A stretch of DNA of 64,000 nt from JAFDZV01 sp964455525 (GTDB taxonomy: Bacteria; Bacteroidota; Ignavibacteria; OLB7): NCBI GenBank assembly GCA_964455525.1, contig CAYVWR010000008.1, forward strand, positions 62,001 through 126,000. Direction: 5' to 3'. The position numbers and the translations under genes are program-made. The notes beneath the pieces were generated by a model. It searched no databases. It had not been told where the DNA came from and saw nothing but the letters and a program-made list of their open reading frames with translations. Below, in pieces: positions 63,484 through 64,000 of this stretch. How positions within the stretch are numbered: position 1 is the stretch's first letter; every line of letters begins with the position of its first letter.

Positions 63484-64000
63484 ATGAACGCGTTACAATC
63501 GATTCTCGAACAGGGCCAATCCATATGGTACGACTTCATTAGCCGCAACTTTATTGCATCCGGCGCTATGAAAAACCTCGTCGACCAAGGACTCCGGGGC
63601 ATGACATCAAACCCAACAATCTTCGAGAAATCGATTGCTGGGGGGAAGGATTACGACGACCAGATCAGAGAGCTAAGCGCACAGGGACTCTCTACGGCCG
63701 ATATCGCCACACAGCTTTTCATCACCGATATTCGCAACGCATGCGATGTGATGATGCCGGTCTATACCGCTACTAATGGCGCAGATGGGTTTATTTCAAT
63801 CGAAGTCAACCCGAAGCTGGCAGCAAAGACCGAAGAAACGATCGCCGAAGCCCGTCACTTGTGGAACCAGATCAGCCGGCCTAATCTGATGATCAAGATT
63901 CCGGCAACCGCCGAGGGAATTCCCGCGGTGCAACGGTGTATCGCCGAGGGAATTAATGTGAACATCACCCTGATGTTCTCCATGCAACAGTATCGTGCGG
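63484..64000 (+). CDS. tal: transaldolase (partial)
   Basis: Transfers a dihydroxyacetone unit between sugar phosphates in the pentose phosphate pathway. The first 172 codons are present and the gene leaves the window at the right edge. Seen: QSIWYDFISRNFIASG, GLRGMTSNPTIFEKSI (the family TSNPTIF motif), GADGFISIEVNPKLA, and LMIKIPATAEGIPAV with the Schiff-base lysine at about residue 138. Then comes INVNITLMFSMQQY. The NPTIFEK plus SIWYDF pattern matches the long transaldolase type of Bacteroidota and actinobacteria, sometimes fused to glucose-6-phosphate isomerase; fusion cannot be judged here. The start at 63484 has no clear ribosome binding site. Confidence 0.94.
   Translation, partial: MNALQSILEQGQSIWYDFISRNFIASGAMKNLVDQGLRGMTSNPTIFEKSIAGGKDYDDQIRELSAQGLSTADIATQLFITDIRNACDVMMPVYTATNGADGFISIEVNPKLAAKTEETIAEARHLWNQISRPNLMIKIPATAEGIPAVQRCIAEGINVNITLMFSMQQYRA

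Overview
The window reads as chromosome of a member of the Bacteroidota/Chlorobi (FCB) group; a Kapabacteria- or Ignavibacteria-like lineage is my best guess. Three independent signs support this. At least four proteins are built for type IX secretion or carry its C-terminal sorting domain (15811-17178, 32130-33698, 54934-59169, 59559-62885). Several families typical of the group are present (DUF5683, DUF1573, a DUF4834-like protein, paired DUF1800/DUF1501). Several upstream regions carry the Bacteroidota promoter pattern TTG-N20-24-TAnnTTTG, best seen before the tRNA cluster. Nothing in the window fixes the genus.

Left part (1-29 kb), mostly housekeeping. Central metabolism: gpmA (cut by the edge), a menaquinone (MqnA-type) family protein, ackA and a nuoG-nuoH-nuoI operon. 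Cofactor and isoprenoid genes: pncA, ispD, nadK, folB-folK. Also present are a DUF255/YyaL protein, a Ppx/GppA phosphatase with an HD domain, two family 2 glycosyltransferases, a large TPR protein, several lipoproteins and a single-domain response regulator. Three tRNA genes (Ala-CGC, Gln-CTG, Glu-CTC) form one unit with a clear promoter and terminator. They are followed by ridA, a DUF5683 protein and nuoA-nuoB. Complex I is therefore split over at least two loci. Behind folK lies a decayed deoxynucleoside kinase gene.

Middle part (29-36 kb): a DUF1573 protein, a DUF1800/DUF1501 export pair, the large domain of methylmalonyl-CoA mutase, and two tandem small paralogues of unknown function.

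Regulatory island (36.4-48 kb). Three large, structurally unrelated regulators stand in line on the + strand: a MalT/LARGE-type ATPase-LuxR protein, a protein joining a transposase-type helix-turn-helix to a GAF-like region and a LuxR helix-turn-helix, and an AfsR-like ATPase carrying its SARP/BTAD module at the C-terminus. They surround a small exported protein of unknown function. The spaces between them are unusually long (0.4-1.3 kb) and hold two direct-repeat arrays, recurring promoter-like elements, and a very strong intrinsic terminator that ends a stretch with no credible gene. This is the most likely place for something undescribed: a repeat-bearing noncoding transcript and/or an operator array tied to these regulators.

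Right part (48-64 kb): an AddB-like nuclease/helicase-fold protein, a queuosine-precursor cluster (queF-queD-queC), purN, two very large type IX secreted proteins, and the start of a transaldolase gene at the right edge.
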